Made by a program: the position numbers and the translations under genes. Source: Lysobacterales bacterium (lineage in GTDB: Bacteria; Pseudomonadota; Gammaproteobacteria; Xanthomonadales; SZUA-5). Taken from it: 64,000 nucleotides of DNA. Below are positions 54,629-63,932 of the stretch, in pieces. The notes beneath the pieces were generated by a model. The model was not told the DNA's origin, ran no database searches, and saw only the letters and a list, made by a program, of their open reading frames with translations. Positions within the stretch are counted from its first letter, which is position 1; each line of letters begins with the position of its first letter. The stretch is taken from assembly GCA_022844135.1 (NCBI GenBank), contig JALHMG010000008.1, positions 62,001-126,000 of the forward strand, in the 5' to 3' direction.

Positions 54629-55231
54629 TCACGGCACGAGCAGAGGCTGCGCGAGCGTGCAGTTCAGTCCGCGCGCCTTGATGATGCGCAGCGGCGCGTC
54701 CGGCGCATCCAGGCACACGCGCAGCGCAGCCGGTGAAATCGTGCTTGCCGCCGACAGCGGCCGAAAGGCGATCGCCAGCGACTGGCTGCCTTCGGCCGCC
54801 AGCGCCAATCGGCGCAGCGCGCGCTCGTTGGCGGCATCGACCCACACCAGCACCGCCGCTGGTGTGCGGCTGGCCAGAATCTGTTCGCTCGCCCACAGTG
54901 CGTCGCGCTCCTGAGCGACATCGATCAGCAGCACTTGATCGAGCGCGATACCGTGTTGCGCCATCGTCGGTGCGTAAGGCGGGCAGGGCGGATGCACGAA
55001 CACCACGCGATGCCCCTGGCGCGAACGCTCGGCGAGCATGGGCGCAAGCAGCGCAAACTCGCCGAACCCGAGTTGCGGGGCCAGAATTTCGCTCAGCATA
55101 CCCACCGGCCAGCCGCCGCCCGGCAACACGGCATCGAGCGCAGCATGGCGCGTGGGCTGCGCCGGCACGCGCCGCCGCAACGCATCGCGTGCGCGCCAGA
55201 TGGCGGGGTTGTTGTCGATCAGGGCGTGCAT
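54629..55231 (-). CDS. imuA: ImuA-like RecA-related protein
   Basis: A 200-residue protein: LDAVLPGGGWPVGMLSEILA, PQLGFGEFALLAPMLAERSR, RVVFVHPPCPPYAPTMAQHG, VLVWVDAANERALRRLALAA and RIIKARGLNCTLAQPLLVP. This matches the RecA-like ImuA of the mutasome. imuB starts 74 bases on; 4 bases separate imuA from the upstream GNAT gene, so the expected SOS promoter directly before imuA is absent and may lie upstream of the GNAT gene. Confidence 0.85.
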   Translation of the reverse strand: MHALIDNNPAIWRARDALRRRVPAQPTRHAALDAVLPGGGWPVGMLSEILAPQLGFGEFALLAPMLAERSRQGHRVVFVHPPCPPYAPTMAQHGIALDQVLLIDVAQERDALWASEQILASRTPAAVLVWVDAANERALRRLALAAEGSQSLAIAFRPLSAASTISPAALRVCLDAPDAPLRIIKARGLNCTLAQPLLVP

Positions 55232-55235
55232 AGGG

Positions 55236-55772
55236 CTAGAGTCCTTGACGGAGTTTCATCTTGTCAATTGGGCCGCTGTCGGGAGTATGTTGGCGTGCCA
55301 TTTGCAACTCATCCACAAAGTTCCCATCGATGTTGACTGCACCAGGTTCGCGGGCGAACGCCTCAAAGCCGAGCGAGGAATACAGACCAATGGCACGCTG
55401 GTTGGATGCAAGAACGGTCAAATAGGTGTACCGCAAACCGGCGATGCCTTGCGCCAGCCGCAGCAGCTCCTGGAGCAATATTTTTCCAACACCGCCGCCC
55501 GCTGCCGATGGGCGCACAAACATCCGGAAAATGAGCGCGCGGTGGCGCAGCTTGACTCGATGGTCGCGCTCCAGGCTGACAATTCCGATCAGTTCTCGCT
55601 CAAAGAAAGCACCAAGCGTGAAGCTGTCTGGTGCGAATCGCGTGGGTATGTTTGCCGCAGGATCATCCTCCGGGGCGCTGCGAAAAAAGCTTGATTGTTC
55701 GGTCAGTCCCTGAAGCCACAAACGCTGGTAAACCGCATTGTCTCCAGGCTCAAGCGCGCGGACGATGATCAC
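55236..55772 (-). CDS. GNAT family N-acetyltransferase
   Basis: A 178-residue GNAT: IIVRALEPGDNAVYQRLWLQ at the start, GIVSLERD, RMFVRPSAAGGGVGKILLQE (acetyl-CoA pyrophosphate loop) and LTVLASNQRAIGLYSSLGFE. Substrate unknown. The gene sits 16 bases after the peptidase and 4 bases before imuA. Confidence 0.88.
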   Translation of the reverse strand: MIIVRALEPGDNAVYQRLWLQGLTEQSSFFRSAPEDDPAANIPTRFAPDSFTLGAFFERELIGIVSLERDHRVKLRHRALIFRMFVRPSAAGGGVGKILLQELLRLAQGIAGLRYTYLTVLASNQRAIGLYSSLGFEAFAREPGAVNIDGNFVDELQMARQHTPDSGPIDKMKLRQGL

Positions 55773-55788
55773 GGCTAACCGCCGGAAG

Positions 55789-57855
55789 TCACAGATACCG
55801 CTCCAGCCAACCCCGCAGCTCGCCGTAGAAGTACCGGCTGTTCTCGCCCTTCAAGATCCAGTGATTCTCGTCGGGGAACACGATCAGCCGGCTCTCGACC
55901 TGCATACGCTGCAGCGCGGACCAGTATTCGAGCGTGTTGTTGAGCGGCACGCGGAAGTCTTGCTCGCCAATGGTTACCAGCACCGGTGTTTTGAAGCTCG
56001 CCGCGAGGCGAATCGGGTTTTGCTCGCGCCACACCGGGCCCTGCTCCCACGGCGGGCCGCCGGCAGCGATTTCGCGGCCATAGATGGTATCGCTGGTGCC
56101 CCATTGCGCTTCGGCGTTGACCAGGCCTGCGTGGCTGACCAGACACCGATAGCGCGTGGTGGTGCCTTGCAGCCAGTTGGCGAGATGCCCGCCGTAACTG
56201 GCGCCGCCCGCACATTGGCGCGCGCCATCGATGAACGCGTAACGCTTGATCGCTTCATCGGCGGCGGCGTTCACATCATCGGCCGGTCCGCGGAAAGGAT
56301 CCTGATGGATGGCTTGCGCAAAGGTCTCGCCAAAACCGGTGGAGCCGCGATAGTTGGTCAGCAGCACCACGTAGCCCGGTGCGCCGATCAGATGGTAGTT
56401 CCAGCGCAGGAAAAACTGGTCGCGCCACATGATGTGCGGGCCGCCGTGGATCAGCACGAACAGCGGATATTTTTTGTTCGGATCGAATCCCGGCGGCTTG
56501 ATGAGATAACTCTGAACTTCCATGCCATCGGCGTTGGTAAACGTGAAGCTCTCCGCCGGCGCGAGGTCCAGCGGTGCGCGTTTCGCGGCGGTGAAGGCGG
56601 TCAGCGGCGCGTGGGATTTCCTGGATAGATCCAGGCGCACCACTTCAGCCGGCAAATCGGCGCGTTCATAGCCAGCGATCAGCGTACCGTTTCCGGCGCT
56701 CAAGTTAGTGTAAACGCCGCCCGCAGGATCGATCCAAAGAGAAGGCGCCTGACCATCCCGGGCGCGATAGATGCGCTCTTCGCCCTGATCCTCGGCGCTG
56801 ATCCACAGGGTTTTCGAATCCTTGTCGATCGCAAAGGAGCTGACGGCCAATTGATTGGGTAACTCGATGCTGGCGCGCACGCGAGCATTCGGCCAGTCGA
56901 TCGCGGACAAGCGCGCGGCGAAGTAAGCGCGGCCGCCAATCGGCGTAACCTGCGCAAACAAGGTCTTGCCGTCGGGCGCAAAACGTGGTCGACCGTAACT
57001 CTTGGTCGGCGCATCGACGTTGCCATCGCCCGTCAGGCGCCTGGGCTCGCCGCCGTTCAAGTCGACCTGGTACAAATCGGTGTTGGTAAACGCCAATGCC
57101 GCGCGATGCCGATTGATGCTGGCAACAAAAATCACCGACGCGCTATCGGGCGCAAAAATCGCATCCAGCTCCTCGCCCGTTTCGGTTTGCCGCCCGCCCA
57201 AACCCTTTTCCTTGGCCAATGCGGTGGCGGCCAGCAAATCCTTGGGTTCCTCAGAACTGCCGAGGGTTAAAACGAATGGATGCGTTTGTCGCTCATCCAG
57301 CCACTTGTCCCAATTGCGGATTGGGAAGCCGTCGAAAACGCGAACGTTGTACTTGCGCGCCGCGCGCTCGTCGATCGCCTTCTGATTGTCGGCCGCATTC
57401 AGCGCGCCGGGGTAAACGCTGCTGACGAACAGCAGTTTGGTACCGTCCGGCGAGAACTGGGGCGTGCGCGCATCGGTGGGAAGCTTGGTGACGCGCTGCG
57501 CTTCGCCGCCGCGCAGGTCGATCACATAGATTTGCGCGGCGCTATCGCCGACGCCTTTTTTCGAATAAGCGATGCGTTGATTATCTGGCGCCCACGCCGC
57601 GCCACCCTCAGGTGCCGCATCGAACGTGAGTCGCCGCGGCGCCGCTTTGCCGCTGACGTCGATCAACCATAAATCGTTGCGCTGCTCGGTATCGTCGTAA
57701 GCCGGTTTGATCACCGATACCACTGCGCGTCGGCCATCGGGAGAGATCACGGCTGGACCCACGCGCGGCATCAGCCACAGGTCTTCGTGCGTGATCGGGC
57801 GCTGCTCGGCGTGAGCCGTGGCAACAGCAAACAGGAGAAGCAGCGAACTACGCAT
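55789..57855 (-). CDS. S9 family prolyl oligopeptidase-type peptidase
   Basis: A 688-residue secreted or periplasmic peptidase with a signal peptide (RSSLLLLFAVATAHA). WD40-like propeller repeats (SPDGRRAVVSVIKPAYDDTE, APDNQRIAYSKKGVGDS) precede the hydrolase domain, with the nucleophile in GGASYGGHLANW, Asp in EQDFRVPLNNT and His in PDENHWILKG. It cleaves short peptides, as dipeptidyl-peptidase-like enzymes do. ATG at 57855 follows GAGAGA. Confidence 0.9.
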   Translation of the reverse strand: MRSSLLLLFAVATAHAEQRPITHEDLWLMPRVGPAVISPDGRRAVVSVIKPAYDDTEQRNDLWLIDVSGKAAPRRLTFDAAPEGGAAWAPDNQRIAYSKKGVGDSAAQIYVIDLRGGEAQRVTKLPTDARTPQFSPDGTKLLFVSSVYPGALNAADNQKAIDERAARKYNVRVFDGFPIRNWDKWLDERQTHPFVLTLGSSEEPKDLLAATALAKEKGLGGRQTETGEELDAIFAPDSASVIFVASINRHRAALAFTNTDLYQVDLNGGEPRRLTGDGNVDAPTKSYGRPRFAPDGKTLFAQVTPIGGRAYFAARLSAIDWPNARVRASIELPNQLAVSSFAIDKDSKTLWISAEDQGEERIYRARDGQAPSLWIDPAGGVYTNLSAGNGTLIAGYERADLPAEVVRLDLSRKSHAPLTAFTAAKRAPLDLAPAESFTFTNADGMEVQSYLIKPPGFDPNKKYPLFVLIHGGPHIMWRDQFFLRWNYHLIGAPGYVVLLTNYRGSTGFGETFAQAIHQDPFRGPADDVNAAADEAIKRYAFIDGARQCAGGASYGGHLANWLQGTTTRYRCLVSHAGLVNAEAQWGTSDTIYGREIAAGGPPWEQGPVWREQNPIRLAASFKTPVLVTIGEQDFRVPLNNTLEYWSALQRMQVESRLIVFPDENHWILKGENSRYFYGELRGWLERYL

Positions 57856-57940
57856 TGTCGGTCTCTCTGGCGGAATCATCAGTATCGCCCTTACTCCCTC
57901 GCCAATGTTCGGGGAGGGTTAGGTAGGAATCGGAGTGGCA

Positions 57941-57968
57941 TAACAATCATGGACTGCCATGATTGTTA
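57941..57968. repeat. Perfect 12-bp stem-loop at a 3' end
   Basis: TAACAATCATGG, loop ACTG, CCATGATTGTTA forms a perfect hairpin that overlaps the last codons of the CxxCH gene on the minus strand. It may act as a transcription end or mRNA-stabilising structure. A T-run is not obvious. Confidence 0.6.
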
Positions 57969-58351
57969 TGGTGGCAAGCATCGCAGGCATCGGCCACCAT
58001 CTTGATGCCTGTGCCCAACGCGGTACAGTCATTTGCGTCTATGGCCTGGGTGACAACGCGCGCGAATGCGCGTTGCTCGATCGGGAAGTTGTCCGTGCCG
58101 AGCGCGGTGAAGATATCAATCGCATCAGTCGACAGCGCGTCGATGCGCTGCAGATGGTGGCGCGCTCTGTCCAGATCGCATGCCTCACCCGATGCCGCAC
58201 GGCGCGCCTTGGTCAAATGCGATTCCATCAATGCCATCGTGCCCTTCGGCAATACGCCGCGTTGCTGCCAGGCGCTCATCATGACGGATGTGCCCATCAC
58301 GCCAACGAGCAAGCCAGTAACCAGTAACGCGATGACCTTCGCGCCGCTCAT
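57947..58351 (-). CDS. Small membrane-anchored CxxCH protein, cytochrome-c class II-like
   Basis: A 134-residue protein with an N-terminal signal or anchor (VIALLVTGLLVGVMGTSVMM), a four-helix-like centre and a C-terminal CDACHHNNH haem motif, the placement seen in cytochrome c' and other class II cytochromes. It probably carries one haem in the periplasm. Divergent from hinT (79 bases). Confidence 0.7.
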   Translation of the reverse strand: MSGAKVIALLVTGLLVGVMGTSVMMSAWQQRGVLPKGTMALMESHLTKARRAASGEACDLDRARHHLQRIDALSTDAIDIFTALGTDNFPIEQRAFARVVTQAIDANDCTALGTGIKMVADACDACHHNNHGSP

Positions 58352-58429
58352 TTCAACGCGCCCTTGTAGATTCTGCTAAGCAACTTCGTATGCTCCAAGG
58401 CATCAACCCCAAGCTTGGAGAGCCTAGCG

Positions 58430-58771
58430 ATGAGCGAGACGATTTTCAGCAAGATCATTCGCCGCGAGATACCGGCGACGATTGTGTATGAAGACGACGA
58501 CGTGTTGGGATTCAAGGACATCCATCCGCAAGCGCCGGTGCATGTACTGTTCATTCCGAAAAAACCCATCGCCAACACCGACGCGCTGGAAGAGGGCGAC
58601 GCCGAGCTGATGGGCCGCATCATCCTCGCCGCCCGCAGTTACGCCAGGACCGCTGGCATCGCCGAGCGCGGCTATCGGCTGGTGATGAACACCAATCCCG
58701 AGGGTGGACAAACCGTGTACCACTTGCACGTGCATCTGCTGGGCGGCAGGGCGATGAGCTGGCCGCCGTGA
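58430..58771 (+). CDS. hinT: HINT-type HIT hydrolase
   Basis: A 113-residue protein: TIFSKIIRREIPATIVYEDD, DIHPQAPVHVLFIPKKPIAN, GYRLVMNTNPEGGQTVYHLH and the triad HLHVHLLGGRAMSWPP. This is the universal purine nucleoside phosphoramidase HinT. ATG chosen from GGAG 9 bases upstream and family length. Confidence 0.94.
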   Translation: MSETIFSKIIRREIPATIVYEDDDVLGFKDIHPQAPVHVLFIPKKPIANTDALEEGDAELMGRIILAARSYARTAGIAERGYRLVMNTNPEGGQTVYHLHVHLLGGRAMSWPP

Positions 58772-58829
58772 TGGCCAGGCCTCCGAAATCGCGCGCCGCA
58801 TCTTTGCCTGTGGCCGCAGGAGATGTTCG

Positions 58830-59282
58830 ATGAAATATGACGATGCGTCGTGGCACTACGGCGGGAAGTTTCCCAAGGATCTGCCAGACCATGCCGGCGC
58901 AACACACATTGGGATGTTCCTGGCATGGATGATCATTGGCCAGTTTGAAAGCGAACAACTTGCCGAGGAGTTTGGTGAATTGTTGGACACGCTGCGCGCG
59001 CGCGGATTGACCGGCGCAGAGCTCCTGATGTCGGCGCTTGATGGCAAATTTTCAGATCAAGACCTGAACAAGGTTGGCAACGCCTTTGCGCTTGCGTATT
59101 ACCAAGGCAAAGACGATGACAGTATTTACATCGACGATTACTTCGAAATCTTCGAGGTCAACGAAGACACCTGTTATCGCGTCGAAGACACATGGGCAAA
59201 TTTCGACCGACTCGCGGTGCGAATAGCTGAGCGAATGAACGGGTGGAAAGCCCTCGGTTGCCCCGAATTCCTCATGAAGTAG
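58830..59282 (+). CDS. Conserved cytoplasmic protein of unknown function
   Basis: A 150-residue acidic protein: KYDDASWHYGGKFPKDLPDH AGATHIGMFLAWMI, then FALAYYQGKDDDSIYIDDYF and DTCYRVEDTWANFDRLAVRI. I recall a widespread family with the YDDASWHYGG...THIGMFLAW signature, frequently found in polymorphic-toxin neighbourhoods as possible immunity proteins; I cannot confirm that here. No toxin gene is adjacent. Confidence 0.6.
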   Translation: MKYDDASWHYGGKFPKDLPDHAGATHIGMFLAWMIIGQFESEQLAEEFGELLDTLRARGLTGAELLMSALDGKFSDQDLNKVGNAFALAYYQGKDDDSIYIDDYFEIFEVNEDTCYRVEDTWANFDRLAVRIAERMNGWKALGCPEFLMK

Positions 59283-59304
59283 AACTTTCGGTGTTGACGG
59301 TCGA

Positions 59305-60435
59305 TCACGCGTCCACCAATCGCGGCCGGCGTTCGACGGGCAGCGCATATTTCAAGATCCGCCAAAGCACGGTGCCGTACTGGCGCCAGAACCCCGCCGA
59401 GTTGTAGTGGATGCCATAACGCGCGCAGATGTCGCGAACGCGTGGCGCCATCTCGGCGTAACGCGGCGCCGGGATGTCGGGGAACAGGTGGTGTTCGATC
59501 TGGTGGCTTAAGTGGCCGGTGAGCAGATGAAACCAGCGTCCGCCTTCGAGGTTGCTGGAGCCCTGGATTTGCCGCAAGTACCAGCCGCCGCGCGTTTCGC
59601 CGGCAACCTCAGCCTTGGTGAATACCTGCGCATCGGCGGTGAAATGGCCGCAGAAAATGATGGCGTTGGTCCACAGGTTGCGAATCAGATTCGCCAAAGC
59701 GTTGCCGAGCAGCACGCGCGGGAAGTTCCAGAACGCCAGTAGTGGGAACAGCACATAGTCTTTGTAGAGCTGGCTGCGCGCCTTCTTCAAAAACGGCGCC
59801 GCGCGCTCGGCAAGCTCGCCCTTGGGCATGCGGCCCTTGAACCAGCGACCGAGCTTGAGATCCTGGATCGCCACGCCCCATTGAAACCCAATCGCCAGCA
59901 GCGCGTACCAGATCGGTTGCAGCAGGGTGCGCCAGGTCCATTTCTGGTCGCCCGTCATGCGCAACAGGCCGTAGCCGTAATCGTCGTCCTGGCCGAGGAT
60001 GTTGGTGTAACTGTGGTGCTCGAAATTGTGCGTGCGCCGCCAGTGGCCGCTGTCGCAGACGATGTCCCATTCGTACTTCTGCGAATTCAGTGTCGGGTCG
60101 CCCATCCAATCGTACTGCCCGTGCAACACGTTGTGGCCGACTTCCATGTTCTCCAGGATTTTGGCACGCGCCAACGCGCACACCCCGACGATGAAACTGA
60201 TCGGATCGAAGCCGAACATCAGCAGCCCACGTCCAACGACGGCGTTCAAGCGCACCTCGCGCACCACGGATCGGATATGCGTTGCGTCGCGCTCGCCCAG
60301 GTCGGCGGCGACCTCGCTACGGAGCGCGTCAAGTTCGGCCTGGAACTGGTCCAGCTGTTGGGGTGTGAGCTTGGTTTTGAGCATGGTCGATCCCGGTGGA
60401 AGGGCAGGGTATTGCGAGAGTTTCTGATCATTCAT
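59305..60435 (-). CDS. Membrane fatty-acid desaturase (DesB-like)
   Basis: A 376-residue desaturase with three histidine boxes: GHNVLHG (about 101), HNFEHHS (about 136) and HQIEHHLFPD (about 308). They bind the di-iron centre, with TM segments between. It introduces double bonds into acyl chains of lipids or acyl-CoA. Its start overlaps the reductase stop (ATGA), so electrons likely come from that partner. The pair resembles P. aeruginosa desCB. Confidence 0.9.
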   Translation of the reverse strand: MNDQKLSQYPALPPGSTMLKTKLTPQQLDQFQAELDALRSEVAADLGERDATHIRSVVREVRLNAVVGRGLLMFGFDPISFIVGVCALARAKILENMEVGHNVLHGQYDWMGDPTLNSQKYEWDIVCDSGHWRRTHNFEHHSYTNILGQDDDYGYGLLRMTGDQKWTWRTLLQPIWYALLAIGFQWGVAIQDLKLGRWFKGRMPKGELAERAAPFLKKARSQLYKDYVLFPLLAFWNFPRVLLGNALANLIRNLWTNAIIFCGHFTADAQVFTKAEVAGETRGGWYLRQIQGSSNLEGGRWFHLLTGHLSHQIEHHLFPDIPAPRYAEMAPRVRDICARYGIHYNSAGFWRQYGTVLWRILKYALPVERRPRLVDA

Positions 60436-61517
60436 AGCGCAAGCTCCAGCGGCGATCGCGCCACAGAGATGCACAACTGGATCAGCTCGTTGGGCTCTGA
60501 TGAGATTTCGCCCGTGCGCAGGTTCAGCGCGGTTCCGCTGCGCTTGGTGCATTGGCAGGTCTTGCAAATGCCGATGCGACAGCCGTGCGCGGGTTTCAGT
60601 CCGGCCGCTTCCGCGGCCTCCAGCAGACTGGTATCGCCGCGTGCGGTGAACACCTGTTCTGTGTCAGAACAGTGCACGCCGAACGACTCCTGAGTGGCAT
60701 CGCCCTGCGGTAACACGCGACCGGAATAGCTCTCGCTGCGGACCTGATCCTTAACGCCGGCAGCGAGGAACAGTGTCTCGACGTTTTGTGTCAACGCGCG
60801 CGGACCGCACACCAAGGTTTGGCAATGCAACAGAACGCTCAGTTGTCGAACGTCGAAACGACCCGCCGACGCGCTGTAGTGCACGCGCAACTCGAAGTTT
60901 GGCCATTCAGCGGCGAGCACGCGCAAGCGATCGGCGAAAATGAAGTCGGTCGGCGTTCGGCAGCAATGGACGAACACGATGGCCCTGGGGTCGCCACGAC
61001 GATGCAGCTCTTCGACGACGGCCATCAGCGGCGTTATGCCGCTGCCGGCGCTGAGCAAGAGTAGCGGCGCCGCGCCTTCTGCAGGCGCAAAACGACCCGT
61101 TGGCGCGCTCAGCCGCAAGACATCGCCGATGCGAACATGCTCGTGCAGCCAGCCGCTGACGCGCGCACCAGGCTGGCGTTTGACCGTGATGCGAAGCCGC
61201 CGGTCCGGCGTTGGCGCCGACGACAGACTGAAGCTGCGGTGCACGCGACGGCCGTTGATCTCCACTTGCACCACCACATGCTGGCCGGCACGATGGCCCG
61301 GCCAGCGTGCGGTGGGTTTGAGCACAAAGGACCGCGTGTCGGGCGTCTCGTCGATGATGTCCAGCACGCGCGCCGGATAATCCCGCCTGGACCACATCGG
61401 GTTCATCCAAACCCGCAGTCTCTCCCAGGCGTCGGCGTCGTTGAGCGGGTGCAGCCAGTGGCTGCGCAGAACGCGCGAAAGGCCCAGCCATAGGTGTTGG
61501 TTCAGGCTCGTGGTCAA
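60432..61517 (-). CDS. Ferredoxin-type reductase for the desaturase
   Basis: A 361-residue FNR-like protein: an FAD domain (HRSFSLSSAPTPDRRLRITV), an NAD(P) domain (LLSAGSGITPLMAVVEELHR) and a C-terminal 2Fe-2S ferredoxin (GCRIGICKTCQC with a later ILCIS-type Cys). It would pass electrons from NAD(P)H to the desaturase. I used TTG at 61517, supported by AAGGAA upstream; the first ATG is 37 codons inside. The upstream region carries the operator below. Confidence 0.88.
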   Translation of the reverse strand: MTTSLNQHLWLGLSRVLRSHWLHPLNDADAWERLRVWMNPMWSRRDYPARVLDIIDETPDTRSFVLKPTARWPGHRAGQHVVVQVEINGRRVHRSFSLSSAPTPDRRLRITVKRQPGARVSGWLHEHVRIGDVLRLSAPTGRFAPAEGAAPLLLLSAGSGITPLMAVVEELHRRGDPRAIVFVHCCRTPTDFIFADRLRVLAAEWPNFELRVHYSASAGRFDVRQLSVLLHCQTLVCGPRALTQNVETLFLAAGVKDQVRSESYSGRVLPQGDATQESFGVHCSDTEQVFTARGDTSLLEAAEAAGLKPAHGCRIGICKTCQCTKRSGTALNLRTGEISSEPNELIQLCISVARSPLELAL

Positions 61518-61534
61518 GGGCGTCGTTCCTTACT

Positions 61535-61554
61535 GAGTGAACATACGTTCACTC
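61535..61554. promoter_or_regulatory. Palindromic operator between desaturase operon and TetR gene
   Basis: GAGTGAACATACGTTCACTC is palindromic at 9 of 10 pairs. It lies 18 bases before the reductase start and next to a minus-strand TTGACA (61568-61573) usable as a -35 box. FabR/DesT regulators bind AGTGAAC...GTTCACT-type sites, so this is the likely binding site for the adjacent TetR protein. Confidence 0.8.
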
Positions 61555-61702
61555 ATGTTCGGAGGGTTGTCAACCCAACCTGCGGGCCAGCCGCCGGGTC
61601 GCGGCAGATAGACTGGATTGAATTCACGCGACGGAACAAAGTCCAAAGCCAGGCGAATGGCCGGGAATCGGGGCCCGCCAGATCAGTGCCTATACTCAGC
61701 CG

Positions 61703-62362
61703 ATGACTACAGCCAACTCTTCGGTGATCGAGGTTGCGCAAACTTCGATTTCGCGCGGCGATCGCAAGCTGCGCACGCGCGCGCACCTGCTCGCAGCGGC
61801 GTTGCAATTGATGGGCGAGGGGCGGGGCTTCGGCGCACTCAGCCTGCGCGAAATCACGCGCACCGCGGGCGTGGTCCCTGCGTCTTTCTACCGGCACTTT
61901 CGCGATCTCGACGAGCTGGGTTTGGCGCTCGTGGAGGAGTCCGGCGTGACGCTGCGTCGGCTGTTACGCGAGGCCCGGCGCACTGGTCTGCCGCCGCGCG
62001 ACATCCTGCGCCGCTCGGTGCAAATCTTCCGCGACTATATCAATGCACACCGATTGCATTTCATGTTCGTAGCCGGTGAGCGCAGCGGTGGATCGGCCGT
62101 GATTCGCGCCGCGGTGCGCGCCGAGGAGCGCCATTTCACCGACGAGATGGCACACGACTTACGTCAGCTCGGCCTGTTGCCAGACTTGTCCACACCTACG
62201 TTGCAGATGACCTGCGGGCTTGTGGTCACCACCATGATGAACGCCGCGACCGACTTTCTCGACCTGCCGCCGCGGCAGCCAAAACGCGAAAGCGAGATCA
62301 CCGAGAATTTCATCCGACAATTGCGTCTGATCTTTCTCGGCGCCCGAGCCTGGCGCGAGTAG
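61703..62362 (+). CDS. TetR-family regulator, FabR/DesT-like
   Basis: A 219-residue TetR protein: the HTH RTRAHLLAAALQLMGEGRGF ... LSLREITRTAGVVPASFYRHF, RDLDELGLALVEESG, then a ligand-binding domain. The divergent desaturase operon and the palindrome at 61535 fit an unsaturated/saturated acyl-CoA-responsive repressor of desaturation. Confidence 0.88.
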   Translation: MTTANSSVIEVAQTSISRGDRKLRTRAHLLAAALQLMGEGRGFGALSLREITRTAGVVPASFYRHFRDLDELGLALVEESGVTLRRLLREARRTGLPPRDILRRSVQIFRDYINAHRLHFMFVAGERSGGSAVIRAAVRAEERHFTDEMAHDLRQLGLLPDLSTPTLQMTCGLVVTTMMNAATDFLDLPPRQPKRESEITENFIRQLRLIFLGARAWRE

Positions 62363-62579
62363 CTTGGCGCCTGATGTGATCCGCCCGCCGAATCCAACGT
62401 GATCGCAAGCCGCCAGCGCGGCGGATGTTTGCGCGGCAGTAGTGGCAACAGATGGGGAATCGTGGTTCTATTGCATCAACAACCAACGAAGAATTCGCCG
62501 TGCATTGCTACTGCAAACGTTTCCTTCCGAAAGCGCTGTCATTTCGACGAAGCGGTGGTGTTCTGCACGGAATCGCAAA

Positions 62580-63932
62580 ATGGCGGGGCTAGACGACCTG
62601 GATGCGCGCGCCGCGGCCGATGGGTTGGCGCGGGGCGACTTCAGCAGCGAGGAGTTGATTCGCGCAACGCTGGCGCGGATCGAATCGGCCAACCCGTCGA
62701 TCAATGCTTATTTGCACGTGGCGCGCGAATCGGCCATCGCCCAGGCGCGCGCCAGCGACGCGCGGCGCCTGTCGAATGCCGCCTATCACCCGCTGGATGG
62801 CTTGCCCGTGGCGGTCAAAGACAACATTGCCGTCGCCGGAATGCCTTGGACCGCGGGTATGGCAGCGTACCGCGACCGGGTCGCCACAGAGGATGCGTAT
62901 TGCGTGGCGCGGCTCCGCAAATCCGGCGCCGTGATTTTGGGAAAGCTGCATTTGCATGAGGCTGCTTTGGGCGCCAGCAGCGATAATCCGCATTTCGGGC
63001 CGTGCCACAATCCGCATCGCATCGGATACTCGCCCGGCGGGTCGAGCGGCGGTTCGGCCGCCGCGCTGGCAGCGCGCATGGCGGTGCTCACCTTGGGCAC
63101 CGACACCATGGGTTCGGTTCGAATTCCTGCGGCGTATTGCGGCGTGGTTGGCTTTAAACCAAGCACGGGCAGGGTATCGCAGCGTGGGCTCGACACCGTG
63201 TCGCGGCGTCTGGACCACGTCGGACCGATGGCGCGTCGGGTCGGTGATCTTGGTCTGATTTACCAACAGATTTCGAGCCTGGATGCGCACGATCCGCAAG
63301 CGCGCGCTGTTCCGCTTGGCCATCTCGCGCAGTCGGGCGCCGAGTTACGGGTGGGCGTGATGGTCGATCTCGATCGGCATGGTGTCGAAGTCGGCGTGGC
63401 CGATGCTTTCGATCGCGCCGTTGCTGAGCTTGCGGCATGTTTCCCCAATCGAATCGACGTGCGCTTCGACGGCATCGATTTCGGCCGTCTGCGTCGCGCT
63501 GGTCTGTTGCTCGCCGAAAGCGAAATGAATCTGGTGCATGCACAAGCGCTGACCGAACGCCCTGAGCTGTTCTCCCGAGCATTACGCGAGATGCTGGCGT
63601 TCGCGCGCAGCAAATCCGCTGTCGATTTTGTCGCTGCCGATCGGTTGCTCGACACCGCGATCTTGCGTGCCCGCGAAATCTTCCAGCAAGTGGATGTTCT
63701 GCTCACGCCCACCGCACCGCAAACCGCGTTCCCGTTTTCTACGCCAACGCCAGTGAATCAAGCTGATCTCACGTCGTTCGCCAACTTTGCCGGGCTGCCC
63801 GCCCTGAGTCTGCCGATGGGACTTGTCGATGGCTTGCCGGTGGGACTGCAAGTGATCGGACCCATCGGCAGCGATCTGGCGCTGATCGAATTGGGTGAGG
63901 TGATGGAAATTGCGCTCGGTATCGAAGGCTGA
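62580..63932 (+). CDS. Amidase signature family protein
   Basis: A 450-residue amidase with the Ser-cisSer-Lys triad: Lys in LPVAVKDNI (about 80), cis-Ser in SPGGSSGGSAAALAA (about 154) and Ser nucleophile in GTDTMGSVRIPAAYCGV (about 177; Met replaces the usual Gly in DTGGS). It hydrolyses a C-N amide bond; the substrate is unknown. Not in a gatCAB context. ATG at 62580 fits the domain start. Confidence 0.88.
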   Translation: MAGLDDLDARAAADGLARGDFSSEELIRATLARIESANPSINAYLHVARESAIAQARASDARRLSNAAYHPLDGLPVAVKDNIAVAGMPWTAGMAAYRDRVATEDAYCVARLRKSGAVILGKLHLHEAALGASSDNPHFGPCHNPHRIGYSPGGSSGGSAAALAARMAVLTLGTDTMGSVRIPAAYCGVVGFKPSTGRVSQRGLDTVSRRLDHVGPMARRVGDLGLIYQQISSLDAHDPQARAVPLGHLAQSGAELRVGVMVDLDRHGVEVGVADAFDRAVAELAACFPNRIDVRFDGIDFGRLRRAGLLLAESEMNLVHAQALTERPELFSRALREMLAFARSKSAVDFVAADRLLDTAILRAREIFQQVDVLLTPTAPQTAFPFSTPTPVNQADLTSFANFAGLPALSLPMGLVDGLPVGLQVIGPIGSDLALIELGEVMEIALGIEG

